Assembly (NCBI GenBank): GCA_964400735.1
Contig: CAYNVQ010000012.1
Coordinates: 41,692-105,691 of the forward strand
Direction of reading: 5' to 3'
DNA length: 64,000 nucleotides
From: CAYNVQ01 sp964400735
GTDB lineage: Bacteria > Acidobacteriota > Aminicenantia > Aminicenantales > Aminicenantaceae
A model generated the notes under the pieces. That model saw only the letters and a list, made by a program, of their open reading frames with translations. It made no database searches and was not told the origin of the DNA. Shown here in pieces: positions 26,894 through 35,051 of this stretch. Numbering within the stretch: the stretch's first letter is position 1; each line of letters begins with the position of its first letter. A program made the translations under genes and the position numbers.

Positions 26894-28172
26894 CTGAGTT
26901 CAAAAAATCGCTGACTATGCGCATCGCACAAAAGTCACCGCACATGGAACAGGCCTTCGACTTGGTCCTCCTTTCCTTTCTTACCCCTTCGAATTTATGC
27001 GGGTCGAGCACCAACTTTCGCTGCTCTTCCCAATCCAGCTTTTTTCTCGCCGTTGATAGCTTTAGATCCCTCTCTTTTGCGCCCTTCACGCCCTTCACGA
27101 TATCGCCCGCGTGGGCCGCGATCTTGCTTGCGATCAATCCTTCCCTCACATCCTCAGGTCCGGGCAGCCCTAAATGCTCGCTCGGCGTCACGTAACAGAG
27201 AAAATCCGCCCCTGCTGCCGCCGCGATCGCCCCCCCGATAGCCGACACGATGTGGTCATATCCGGGGGCGATATCCGTCACAAGCGGCCCCAGTACATAA
27301 AAAGGCGCTCCCTGACACAGACTTTTCTGGATCTTGATATTCATCTCCACCTGGTCGAGCGGGATATGTCCCGGCCCCTCTACCATGACCTGCACGCCGG
27401 CCTCCCAGGCCCGCTTCACCAGTTCTCCCAGCGTGACCAGCTCCTCGATCTGCGGCCGGTCCGTTGCATCCGCGATGGCCCCAGGCCTCAGCCCGTCTCC
27501 CAAGCTCAGCGTCACATCGTACTTGTGCACGATCTCCAGCAATCTATCGAAATTCGCATACAAAGGATTTTCTTTCCCATGGTGTAGTATCCAGGCCAGA
27601 TGAAATGCCCCTCCCCGTGAGACTACCTCTGCCACCCTTCCTTGATTCCTCAGCCTCTCGATGGCCTTAGATGTGAGCCCGGCATGGACCGTCATAAAAT
27701 CGACGCCTTCCTTGGCCTGCCCTTCGATGACGGCGAACAGGTCGTCCTCTGTCATCTCCACGATCGAGCCCCTCTCCTCGATGGCCCGGATTGCCGCCTC
27801 ATATACCGGGACTGTTCCCAGGGGGATGCGTGCCCGCTCTAGGATCGACTGCCTGATCTCCTTGATATCCCCGCCGGTGCTCAAGTCCATAACAGTGTCG
27901 GTTTCGTACTTGAGCGACACCTCAACCTTCTTGAGTTCATCTTCTACAGCAGGGAAATCCGACGACGTCCCGATGTTGACATTCACCTTGGTCCGCAGGC
28001 CCTGTCCGATTCCGATGGCATGGATAGGGGAATGGTTGGGATTGACGGGGATCACCACCTTCCCCTCTGCCACTAGCCCCATTAAAGACTCTGGAGATAC
28101 ACTTTCCTCCTCAGCGACGGCCTTTGCGGCCTCTGTCAGTTTTCCTTTTCGCGCCTCTTCGATCTGTGTCAT
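26865..28172 (-). CDS. thiC: phosphomethylpyrimidine synthase ThiC
   Basis: 435 residues of the radical SAM-like ThiC family, which rearranges aminoimidazole ribotide to the thiamine pyrimidine HMP-P. Conserved stretches are [24 protein letters not shown] at the N-terminus, [38 protein letters not shown] and [16 protein letters not shown]. The C-terminal cluster motif is CSMCGDFC (Cys408, 411, 415). The ribosome-binding site GAGGA precedes ATG 28172. I see no TPP riboswitch in the 60-bp leader or beyond, so thiamine control is not evident. It is followed by an overlapping TIM-barrel gene. Confidence 0.95.
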   Translation of the reverse strand: MTQIEEARKGKLTEAAKAVAEEESVSPESLMGLVAEGKVVIPVNPNHSPIHAIGIGQGLRTKVNVNIGTSSDFPAVEDELKKVEVSLKYETDTVMDLSTGGDIKEIRQSILERARIPLGTVPVYEAAIRAIEERGSIVEMTEDDLFAVIEGQAKEGVDFMTVHAGLTSKAIERLRNQGRVAEVVSRGGAFHLAWILHHGKENPLYANFDRLLEIVHKYDVTLSLGDGLRPGAIADATDRPQIEELVTLGELVKRAWEAGVQVMVEGPGHIPLDQVEMNIKIQKSLCQGAPFYVLGPLVTDIAPGYDHIVSAIGGAIAAAAGADFLCYVTPSEHLGLPGPEDVREGLIASKIAAHAGDIVKGVKGAKERDLKLSTARKKLDWEEQRKLVLDPHKFEGVRKERRTKSKACSMCGDFCAMRIVSDFLNSDGKAEDVCF

Positions 28173-28233
28173 AATCCATTCCTCATCGGAAGCACATAGT
28201 TTACTCTTATTCCCCTCGGATTACAATTATTAG

Positions 28234-28352
28234 GTGACAGGTTACTTAATTATTTTTCCTATAGAATCGCTAATTTTAATTATAGGAAAATTTTGGGGAT
28301 ACATAACTCAATTATTTTTCCGATAGATTTTCTAATTTAGTTACCTGTCACC
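28234..28352. repeat. composite palindromic element, copy 11 (two units)
   Basis: Two head-to-tail units. The first (28234 to about 28291) has an intact left arm and a decayed right arm. The second (28296-28352) has a decayed left arm, GGGGATACATAACTCAATTA, and an intact right arm. Only the outer ends remain canonical. It sits upstream of thiC. Confidence 0.85.
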
Positions 28353-28366
28353 AGTTTTAGATCAGG

Positions 28367-29617
28367 TTACAGATGCAATCCCAGCGTGAACCCAACGCTG
28401 CTGTTGCCCGGGCTCAGACTCTGGGCTGGGATACCGGCCCCAGGAAATTCAGGAAAGCCCACCTTTGATACGTACACATAATCGGCTACCAATCCTATAG
28501 AAAACCCTCTCTGGATATAAAACTTCAATTCCGAGAACACGACTCCGCTGGCGAGCTTTTTCGAAAGATGATAATTGCCGGCCCCTTCAGTCTCTCCCTC
28601 CAACCACCATCCCCAAGCTGACGAGGAGACGAAATGGAAATCGACATCTGCTACCCCAACGCCGATTCCCACACTCCAATCGAGCCTCTTGAATGTGCGA
28701 GTCCGAAAAGGATAAAAAGCGGCAACGGCATAATATCCTTTGGTATCGATCGATTGTGTGGGCCGTGGGACAGAAGATGAATAATCATAAGAATAGCCCT
28801 GAAGTAATGGTTCTCCCATAAAATATGCGGCCAATCCAGCTTCCGTCTTCGATGTCAACGAATAGGTCAACTGCACTTTGCGGAGCATATTGAAATTACT
28901 GGGTTCCCAGTATCGGTTCTTGGAATCATAAGCGTATCTGTCCACTCTATACCCGCTTTTTTCCAACAATGACTTATACCGGTCGGAAACCCGAGGGAAA
29001 TTTAGCCCCCCCTGAAGGGTCAGATGGATTTTTTTATTGATATACCCATGTTCGCCTATCACAAATTTCTGTAAGCACCTCCACTGTTCCGACTGTTTTT
29101 CCCCATCTCCCTCAAAATCGAAAACTCTCTCTCCGCTTTCCAGAGTCAAACCAAACAGCATTCCAAGCCCCCCACCGACTGCGGCAAAGACAGGGTTCCA
29201 AAAATACATGAAGTCATCTCCATGCTGCTTCTCCAAGTAAAAAGGGAGGCGACTGCTGGCTCCAAAGAAAAGGATATGTCCGGCGTAAAGGCCGGCGGCC
29301 ATTCCGCTTAACCCATAGGAACTCCCGCCTCTTTTCTTTTCGATAGCCACTTTTTCCAACCTATCATAGGGTATAATTTCATCCTTACCCTCCAACCGGA
29401 CAACCAGCCCTCTGTCCGTCACTCCGGCCAACAGCCCATAATGAGACTCTCCTCCCCGGCAAAGGACTTGGATCCTGTTGAATAAAATGTCTATCGTGGC
29501 TGGATATTTTGTCTCCTCTCCGCCCGATGGCGTATCGGCTGTTTGTCCGCTCACCCCTCCTCCGGCACCCAACAGCAATAGAAAGGCCATCAAAAGTCCG
29601 ACGATCATTTTTTTCAT
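28367..29617 (-). CDS. secreted protein, likely outer-membrane beta-barrel
   Basis: 416 residues, family not recognised. Signal peptide MKKMIVGLLMAFLLLLGAGG. The first part has an RNA-chaperone-like or barrel-plug-like beta segment (GLVVRLEGKDEIIPYDRLEKV) and two hydrophobic helices (SGMAAGLYAGHILFFGA, AAVGGGLGMLFGL). The remainder alternates polar and aromatic residues (VQLTYSLTSKTEAGLAAYF, WSVGIGVGVADVDFHFV, KFYIQRGFSIGLVADYVYVS) and ends in SVGFTLGLHL, typical of an outer-membrane beta-barrel with a C-terminal strand signature. The ribosome-binding site GGGGGA precedes ATG 29617. Confidence 0.65.
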   Translation of the reverse strand: MKKMIVGLLMAFLLLLGAGGGVSGQTADTPSGGEETKYPATIDILFNRIQVLCRGGESHYGLLAGVTDRGLVVRLEGKDEIIPYDRLEKVAIEKKRGGSSYGLSGMAAGLYAGHILFFGASSRLPFYLEKQHGDDFMYFWNPVFAAVGGGLGMLFGLTLESGERVFDFEGDGEKQSEQWRCLQKFVIGEHGYINKKIHLTLQGGLNFPRVSDRYKSLLEKSGYRVDRYAYDSKNRYWEPSNFNMLRKVQLTYSLTSKTEAGLAAYFMGEPLLQGYSYDYSSSVPRPTQSIDTKGYYAVAAFYPFRTRTFKRLDWSVGIGVGVADVDFHFVSSSAWGWWLEGETEGAGNYHLSKKLASGVVFSELKFYIQRGFSIGLVADYVYVSKVGFPEFPGAGIPAQSLSPGNSSVGFTLGLHL

Positions 29618-29660
29618 TTTCGTCCCCCTTTATTGCTTTTTTCCATATTTATTTTTTTCC

Positions 29661-29681
29661 TGTCTGTCTGTCTGTCTGTTT
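29661..29681. repeat. CTGT tetranucleotide repeat
   Basis: Five CTGT units in the leader upstream of the gene starting at 29617. Length changes here could alter expression, but nothing proves it. The rest of 29618-29803 is AT-rich without a gene. Confidence 0.7.
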
Positions 29682-29803
29682 TACCTCTCTCTCAATTTGA
29701 CCTCACTGGAGAGAAAAGTTGTCAAGAATTGGTAAAAATTTTGTAAAAATTTTGTTAAACGAAGAGATCCCTATTGCCTAGCTAAGCAAGGAAGACAGCT
29801 CCT

Positions 29804-31501
29804 TCATCGAAGTCGCCCGGTTCTTGCCTTCTCTTTTTGCCACTTGGCATATTCCTGGAGCGCATATCGGACGGGGTATCCGGGCTCGTTGAAAATCTTG
29901 TTGATGATATCCGCCCGCGGGGCACCCCTGGATTCCAGGTGAATCTCGTAATACCCGCTCGCTTTCAGGATGTAGGAGCGCTCCATCCCTGGCTTCTGCG
30001 GAACGGCCATGAAGTCGACCCGCGCCCTGTCGCCGATCTCCGGCATCACCAGATAGCTGGCGTCATTGCGCGACAGAATATCACGAACGTCCTGGCCCTT
30101 GTGGTCGACGGCCTGCAGGGGCGCCAACTCCACGGTATCCACCGGCAAATTTTGTGTGTAATCGACCGCAAGATAATTGATCTGCCAGAAGGCCACAGGC
30201 GGGGTGAGCTTGATTCTCAGGGTATCGCCGGGCACATCCCTCAGATCGATGACGTAGACCCTGTCCTCCGATACGAGGGGCCCTCCCCCGACGATCATCC
30301 CCTTGGGTTTCCAGCCATCCCCGGTCTCCACCCGGATCTGAAGACGGTAGAGCTCCTCCCTGTCGTTCCATCTCTTCATCCTATGATCGCCTAGGCCGCT
30401 GGCTTTCATATGTTCATAGAATCCGTCTATCCCATTCCCGTACAGCTCCAAAAACCTTTTGACCATCTGGGAGCCCCAGAGGGTGTTGCAGCCGTTGAAC
30501 AGGAGCTTGGCCTCTGTCGCCCCTTCGGGCTTGGGGAACTCGAATACAATTTCTTCCTTTAGGTGTTCCCCGTTCGTATCGGCGGACGGCATCTCGTCTG
30601 TTCTCGTTTTCCAGTATATCCAGTCATTCTCCACCACGAAGAACAGCAAGCTTCGGCTCCTGCCGTCGTAAGCCTTATCCGGAGCGACTGGCCTGGAAAT
30701 GGTGTGCAGCCGGCCTATGTCGTCGGGCGCCACCCTTGTCCCCTTGGGATGGTCCACGACCAGGAGCTTGATTTCGTCTGTGTACTGGGTCTCGTCCACC
30801 TCATTGGAGACGATGAATTTGTATAGGCCGCTGTCTTCCTTCAAATATTCCAGGTTGCACCATTCTGTCCTCTTCATCCCTTCACAGATGGACCCTCCGT
30901 AGGGCTCGGCATCGAAAACATATCGTTCCCCATCGAAAGAGTAGACGAATGGACAGCACTCCTTGGTGAGAGCGATGACCAATGCCACCCCGAGGCCTAC
31001 GAGGGTCAGGCCTCCCACTGTCGTGAGGAATGTTTTGACCGGATCGAATTTTCTCACCCACACCAGCTCGACCTCGGATAAAGGAATTCCAGGCATCTGG
31101 ATAGGAAGAATAGCCAGAAATTTTGCCCTGTCTCCTTCTTCTCTATAGCTGCCCATTACAACCTTGTAAGTAGTTCCATCGCTCGTAATCACTTCGTAAA
31201 CCCTTCTGTTCAAATCTAGTTTTTTCTTTTCTATTTCTGATCTGTCTAATTCCATATCGACCCTTTTTTCAATAGAACCGCCCGGGTGCACGATTTTGTC
31301 CTTCACGATCCTTCCTGGAGAACTTTTCGGGAAATCTATGCGTTCTCCAGAGGATCTGAGCACGCCCATGACCTCCACTCTATCTCCTTTGGTGGTTTTT
31401 TCGACAGCCTCCCGTACGGTGATTTTTTTGGCGCTATAGCAGGACAGGGTGAACGAGACAAAGACAATAAGAGTAATGACAGAAATCGTTTTTTTGTTCA
31501 T
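29804..31501 (-). CDS. large lipoprotein, unknown function
   Basis: 565 residues from ATG 31501, selected by a strong GGGGAGGT ribosome-binding site; the open frame extends 32 codons upstream only because of a border duplication of a palindromic element. The lipobox FTLSCYS implies a lipid anchor. Residues about 20-160 contain two beta segments about a promoter-like ITVREAVEKTTKGDRVEVMG. Near 165-190 lies a hydrophobic helix (FLTTVGGLTLVGLGVALVIAL). The rest is beta-rich with KECCPFVYSFDGERYVFDAE, EPYGGSICEGMKRTEW and DEIKLLVVDHPKGTRVAP, a layout seen in uncharacterised lipoproteins of Acidobacteria/Bacteroidetes-like genomes. No catalytic motif was found. Confidence 0.65.
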   Translation of the reverse strand: MNKKTISVITLIVFVSFTLSCYSAKKITVREAVEKTTKGDRVEVMGVLRSSGERIDFPKSSPGRIVKDKIVHPGGSIEKRVDMELDRSEIEKKKLDLNRRVYEVITSDGTTYKVVMGSYREEGDRAKFLAILPIQMPGIPLSEVELVWVRKFDPVKTFLTTVGGLTLVGLGVALVIALTKECCPFVYSFDGERYVFDAEPYGGSICEGMKRTEWCNLEYLKEDSGLYKFIVSNEVDETQYTDEIKLLVVDHPKGTRVAPDDIGRLHTISRPVAPDKAYDGRSRSLLFFVVENDWIYWKTRTDEMPSADTNGEHLKEEIVFEFPKPEGATEAKLLFNGCNTLWGSQMVKRFLELYGNGIDGFYEHMKASGLGDHRMKRWNDREELYRLQIRVETGDGWKPKGMIVGGGPLVSEDRVYVIDLRDVPGDTLRIKLTPPVAFWQINYLAVDYTQNLPVDTVELAPLQAVDHKGQDVRDILSRNDASYLVMPEIGDRARVDFMAVPQKPGMERSYILKASGYYEIHLESRGAPRADIINKIFNEPGYPVRYALQEYAKWQKEKARTGRLR

Positions 31502-31576
31502 GCTGACCTCCCCTTCGGCTATAGAGTAATGAGTTGCCCGGAAAAAGTCAATATGTATTGTCCCCTCTTGCCGATT

Positions 31577-31685
31577 AACAAGAATGGTGACAAACAAGAA
31601 TGGTGACAGGTTACTAAATTATTAATCCGATAAAATCACTAATTAAGTAACCTGTCACCTTTTTTAGTCACCTTTTTATTTCTTA
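31577..31685. repeat. 58-bp palindromic element, copy 12, duplicated on both borders
   Basis: Core 31602-31659. Left: the 16-mer AACAAGAATGGTGACA twice (31577-31592, 31593-31608), exact. Right: GTCACCTTTTTTA is followed by GTCACCTTTTTAT, an imperfect tandem. It lies between two minus-strand genes. Confidence 0.9.
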
Positions 31686-32224
31686 TAGGTGAAGGTGACG
31701 GAAGCAGTGGCGGGAGTCATCCCTGAGATATCATCCTGGTAGTTCTTTATGGCGATTTTGCTGGTGAAGTTGTCGTTACTGCCGGAATAAATGACCTTTA
31801 GCTTGATTTGAGAAAGGCTGCCGCTACTTCCTGCAGCAACGGCGGTCCCTGATCCCACAAATCCTCCGGCGATCAATTTCCCTGGATCGGTCACGTTGCC
31901 ATCCACGGTTGCCCAGCCTCCGGTCAAGCTTCCTTTTGCGGCGTTCAAGTACTTAAAAACGTCCGAATCGAATGTCATTTCCAACCCAAACGCCTTGATT
32001 TCTTGCTGGTTCTTAGTGATCGAAATCGTAACGGTGACCTCTGTCCCGGATCCTCCCGTTGAAGGGCTGCAAGACATGGATATATTATTATCGTTGTCGT
32101 CTATATCAGGCATTTCAGGGGCTGTCGACTGACTTTTACAGCTCATGGAGGCCAAAAGCGAAACCACAGCGACAAAAATTATAATGGTCAGGCGATGCAT
32201 CCCATAAGCCATGTTCTTTTTCAT
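31676..32224 (-). CDS. cohesin-domain lipoprotein
   Basis: 182 residues from ATG 32224 (MKKNMAYGM); longer and shorter starts are possible. The signal is followed by a lipobox (LLASMSC) and a short acidic linker (PDIDDNDNN). One cohesin-type beta-sandwich domain fills the rest: VTISITKNQQEIKAFGLEMT, FKYLNAAKGSLTGGW and GGFVGSGTA, ending in SVTFTYKK. It is closely related to the C-terminal domain of the protein at 35052-36260 and to domains of the protein at 32500-34563. It is probably a surface lipoprotein that holds a dockerin-bearing partner or another protein (inference). Confidence 0.75.
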   Translation of the reverse strand: MKKNMAYGMHRLTIIIFVAVVSLLASMSCKSQSTAPEMPDIDDNDNNISMSCSPSTGGSGTEVTVTISITKNQQEIKAFGLEMTFDSDVFKYLNAAKGSLTGGWATVDGNVTDPGKLIAGGFVGSGTAVAAGSSGSLSQIKLKVIYSGSNDNFTSKIAIKNYQDDISGMTPATASVTFTYKK

Positions 32225-32351
32225 CTTTTTTCGCTTCTCTATTATAAGGTATTCAAAAAATACGGACAAGAGAACGCACATCTTTAGTCGCCCAAAGGAT
32301 GAGACTCTTGAAGAATTTCCTGAGGCTTGCTGCGACTTCTTCGATTTATTT

Positions 32352-32448
32352 GGTGACAGGTTACTAAATTAGCGATCCTATAAGAAAAATAATTTAGTAA
32401 CCTGTCACCAAAATTATCACCAAAATTGTGTCACCAAAATTGCAAAAT
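32352..32448. repeat. 58-bp palindromic element, copy 13, with three border units
   Basis: Core 32352-32409. To the right, TCACCAAAATT recurs three times with 13-bp spacing. It is the last copy in the window and lies between divergent cohesin genes. Confidence 0.9.
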
Positions 32449-32499
32449 TTTAGGTGCCGGTCCGACTAATTTATTGATTATCTAGAGGAGGCGGCTGCT

Positions 32500-34563
32500 A
32501 TGAAGGATCTCACTCCAAAAAAAATATTTTTAGCTTTTTTTCTTCTTCTCGGGTTATTAATTTTTCCTTTCCACCACCATTCACAAATTTTTGCCAGCTC
32601 TCCTGCTCATCCCTCATCTCCCATCATGCTCCAAACCGACTGCGGAGATATCTCCGTCGAGCTAACCCCTTCCACGGCCACCTACGACGAAGACATAGAC
32701 GTCTCCATCAACATCGCCGATAACCAATGCCAGATGAGCGCTTTCGGTTTCGACCTCTTCTACGATACAACGATGTTTTCCTATCAGGGAATAGAGGTAC
32801 TGAACTGCCTGACTGCCGACTGGGGCACAGTGGATGCGGACGAAGTCTCCCCCGGACAGGTCCGGATCGGAGGATTCGCCGGCAGCGGCACCTTAATCGA
32901 GCCTTCCGATGACGGCTCTGTCGTCATTGTCAAGCTCAAAGTGGCCTGCCAGTGTCCCGCCTGTTCGGATGGCCAGCAGAGCACCATAACCATAGATGCC
33001 TACACCGACGAATTGAGCGCCTATGACCCCGAGCCTGCCACCGCCACTTTTACCCTCATCTGCTGCTGCGGCGACATCTCTCTCCCCACCGCGAAATCCG
33101 GAACCTGGGGGGATATCGTATATTTCCCCGTCAATATCGTCGACAACGATAACCAGGTTTGCGATTTTGCCTTCGATTTCGTCTTCGATCCGTCGGCACT
33201 GGAATTAAAGCAAGTCCTTCGCACCGTTGCCACCCAAAACTGGTCCACATTGAACTTCAACCAAACATCCCCGGGCAGAATCCACATCGACGGAGCCTCA
33301 GGATCAGGAACATGCATCTCTCCCCAAAGCGATGTGAATTTGGTCAGAGTCAAGATGATGGTGAAGTGCGCGGGATATGCATCCGACACACCCATCCCCA
33401 TCAGCATAGAATCCTACCAGTACGGAATTTCTTGCATGTGTCCCCGCTCATTCGAGGCGGATTTCCTCTACAGGGCTTGCCCCCGCTTAGGCGATGTCAG
33501 CGGAGACGGAACCGTTACCCCGGGAGACGCCCAGAAGGCTTTCGATATCTACCTGGGCCGGCTCACTCCCACGGCCAACCAATTGACCATTTCGGATGCC
33601 AACTGCTCCTGTCCCTGCAACTCTCTGGAGCACTCTGCCCAGAATAACTGCACCACCCCAGGAGATGCCCAGTGGATTTTCGAGCACTACCTGGGAAGAA
33701 GGACCCTCCCACTCTGCTGTGCAAATTATCAATGCCAAACAACCGCTGTCCAACTGCGCCGTGAACCCGGCTTTTCTTTCATAGAGAACCGGGAGGTATT
33801 CGCCCTTCCGGCCATAGCCTATTCCGGAGAAAAAGTGATGATCCCGGTAATGGTCGACAATCCGGACCAGATCCGCTTTTTCACCCTTGAGATGTTCTAT
33901 CCCCAGGATCTACTGGAATTTGAAGGCCTCCTCCCATCTCCCTTGACCAAAGGATTTGACTTTGTGAACGGCGCGGAGAACTATCCCGGTGTGATAAGCA
34001 TCGAAGGGCAGGGACAGAGAGGGATAACCTGTAACGATCCCGGCTCATTGTGTGTGGCTGTGTTTCGAGCCCGCAAAGAGGCAAGCGGAAACGCGCCCAT
34101 CGTGCTCAACAGCTTGAGCGGAGAAATCCGCAGCTCCGACGCAGACGCCCGCGTGTTCGTACGGCCCAAGCCCGCCCAAGACCAAGGCATCAGCGTTTCT
34201 CTCGGCAGGGGAACCGAACAAGGCGACACCCTGGTCGTCCCCGTGCATGTGACCGATGCCATCGGCCTCAAGGCCTTTGGATTGGAAATAAGCTATACCC
34301 CGGACAAAATGACGTTCGTTGGCGTCCAACGAACGAATTTAACCGAGAATTTTGTCGCCGTCGACGGGAATGATGTCGGCGAAGGCCTGCTCCGCATCGG
34401 CGGGTACGCCATGAACGGGATCCAGGATTTCGACAACGGAGCTTTGGTGGATTTGATCTTCCAGGTGAATGAACCCGGCGGCGAGATCGAAATCACCGAC
34501 ACCTGCGACGATTTGAAAAAATCGGATTCCTCCCTTGACCTGCGCTTTCGGCCAAAACGGTGA
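32500..34563 (+). CDS. multi-cohesin secreted protein with dockerin-like segment
   Basis: 687 residues. A signal peptide (IFLAFFLLLGLLIFPF) is followed by cohesin-type domains at about 48-185, 189-327, 420-550 and 560-685, recognised from repeated motifs such as MSAFGFDLFYD, VRIGGFAGSGT, IGLKAFGLEISYTPD and LRIGGYAMNG. Between the second and third (about 330-410) lies a dockerin-like part: GDVSGDGTVTPGDAQKAFDI (a calcium loop and helix) and a second, irregular half TTPGDAQWIFEHYLG with a Cys-rich insert. Cysteines are frequent (ICCCGD, CQCPAC). Carrying both partners in one chain suggests self-assembly or a scaffold. The ribosome-binding site AGAGGAGG precedes ATG 32500. Confidence 0.8.
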   Translation: MKDLTPKKIFLAFFLLLGLLIFPFHHHSQIFASSPAHPSSPIMLQTDCGDISVELTPSTATYDEDIDVSINIADNQCQMSAFGFDLFYDTTMFSYQGIEVLNCLTADWGTVDADEVSPGQVRIGGFAGSGTLIEPSDDGSVVIVKLKVACQCPACSDGQQSTITIDAYTDELSAYDPEPATATFTLICCCGDISLPTAKSGTWGDIVYFPVNIVDNDNQVCDFAFDFVFDPSALELKQVLRTVATQNWSTLNFNQTSPGRIHIDGASGSGTCISPQSDVNLVRVKMMVKCAGYASDTPIPISIESYQYGISCMCPRSFEADFLYRACPRLGDVSGDGTVTPGDAQKAFDIYLGRLTPTANQLTISDANCSCPCNSLEHSAQNNCTTPGDAQWIFEHYLGRRTLPLCCANYQCQTTAVQLRREPGFSFIENREVFALPAIAYSGEKVMIPVMVDNPDQIRFFTLEMFYPQDLLEFEGLLPSPLTKGFDFVNGAENYPGVISIEGQGQRGITCNDPGSLCVAVFRARKEASGNAPIVLNSLSGEIRSSDADARVFVRPKPAQDQGISVSLGRGTEQGDTLVVPVHVTDAIGLKAFGLEISYTPDKMTFVGVQRTNLTENFVAVDGNDVGEGLLRIGGYAMNGIQDFDNGALVDLIFQVNEPGGEIEITDTCDDLKKSDSSLDLRFRPKR

Positions 34564-35051
34564 TTCTCGGTCAATCCTGCACGGCGACGAAGACAAAAGC
34601 ATGGGTTCGCGATGGCTTATTTATTCCCGAGTGCTGCAAGAGACATTTCTAAAACCATGACGGACTAGACGGACTAAATTAATGGAATATATTAAAAGCT
34701 CACAACATAATCTTGTATTGGCCAATTACACAGGAGGCGATCCATGGAGGAAATCAGATTATCCTTCGAAAGCTGTACTAAAAGTTGTATCTTTACAAGA
34801 AATCCTCTACAATAATGTTTTTTCTCGTTCTTTGTTCAACATTTTTCGTTCTTCTTGTGTGGCCAGCCTGAGACGGCCGATGATCTTTCGTCGATAAAAA
34901 TTTTTGATAGAAATGTTGGCTATAAATACAAAATGTCCGATAAAGATAAAAATAAAAATAGCCGATAAAAATAAATTCGAAATGAAGAAAAGATAACCAT
35001 TGCGATGGAAAACGAAAAAAATATCCAAAGAAAGGCAAAAAAGCGGTGACT
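34564..35051. other. AT-rich intergenic stretch
   Basis: About 490 bp between two plus-strand genes. The last 150 bp are extremely A-rich with AAAATAAAAA and CGATAAA strings. I see no supported gene or palindromic element; it may hold the promoter of the next gene. Confidence 0.5.

Noticed and set aside
28173..28366. TPP riboswitch upstream of thiC
   Set aside because: The conserved CTGAGA and ACCYGAT-type boxes are not visible, and most of the leader is the composite repeat.
2938..32409. Repeats as a CRISPR array
   Set aside because: The copies are kilobases apart, palindromic, without spacers, and no cas genes are near.
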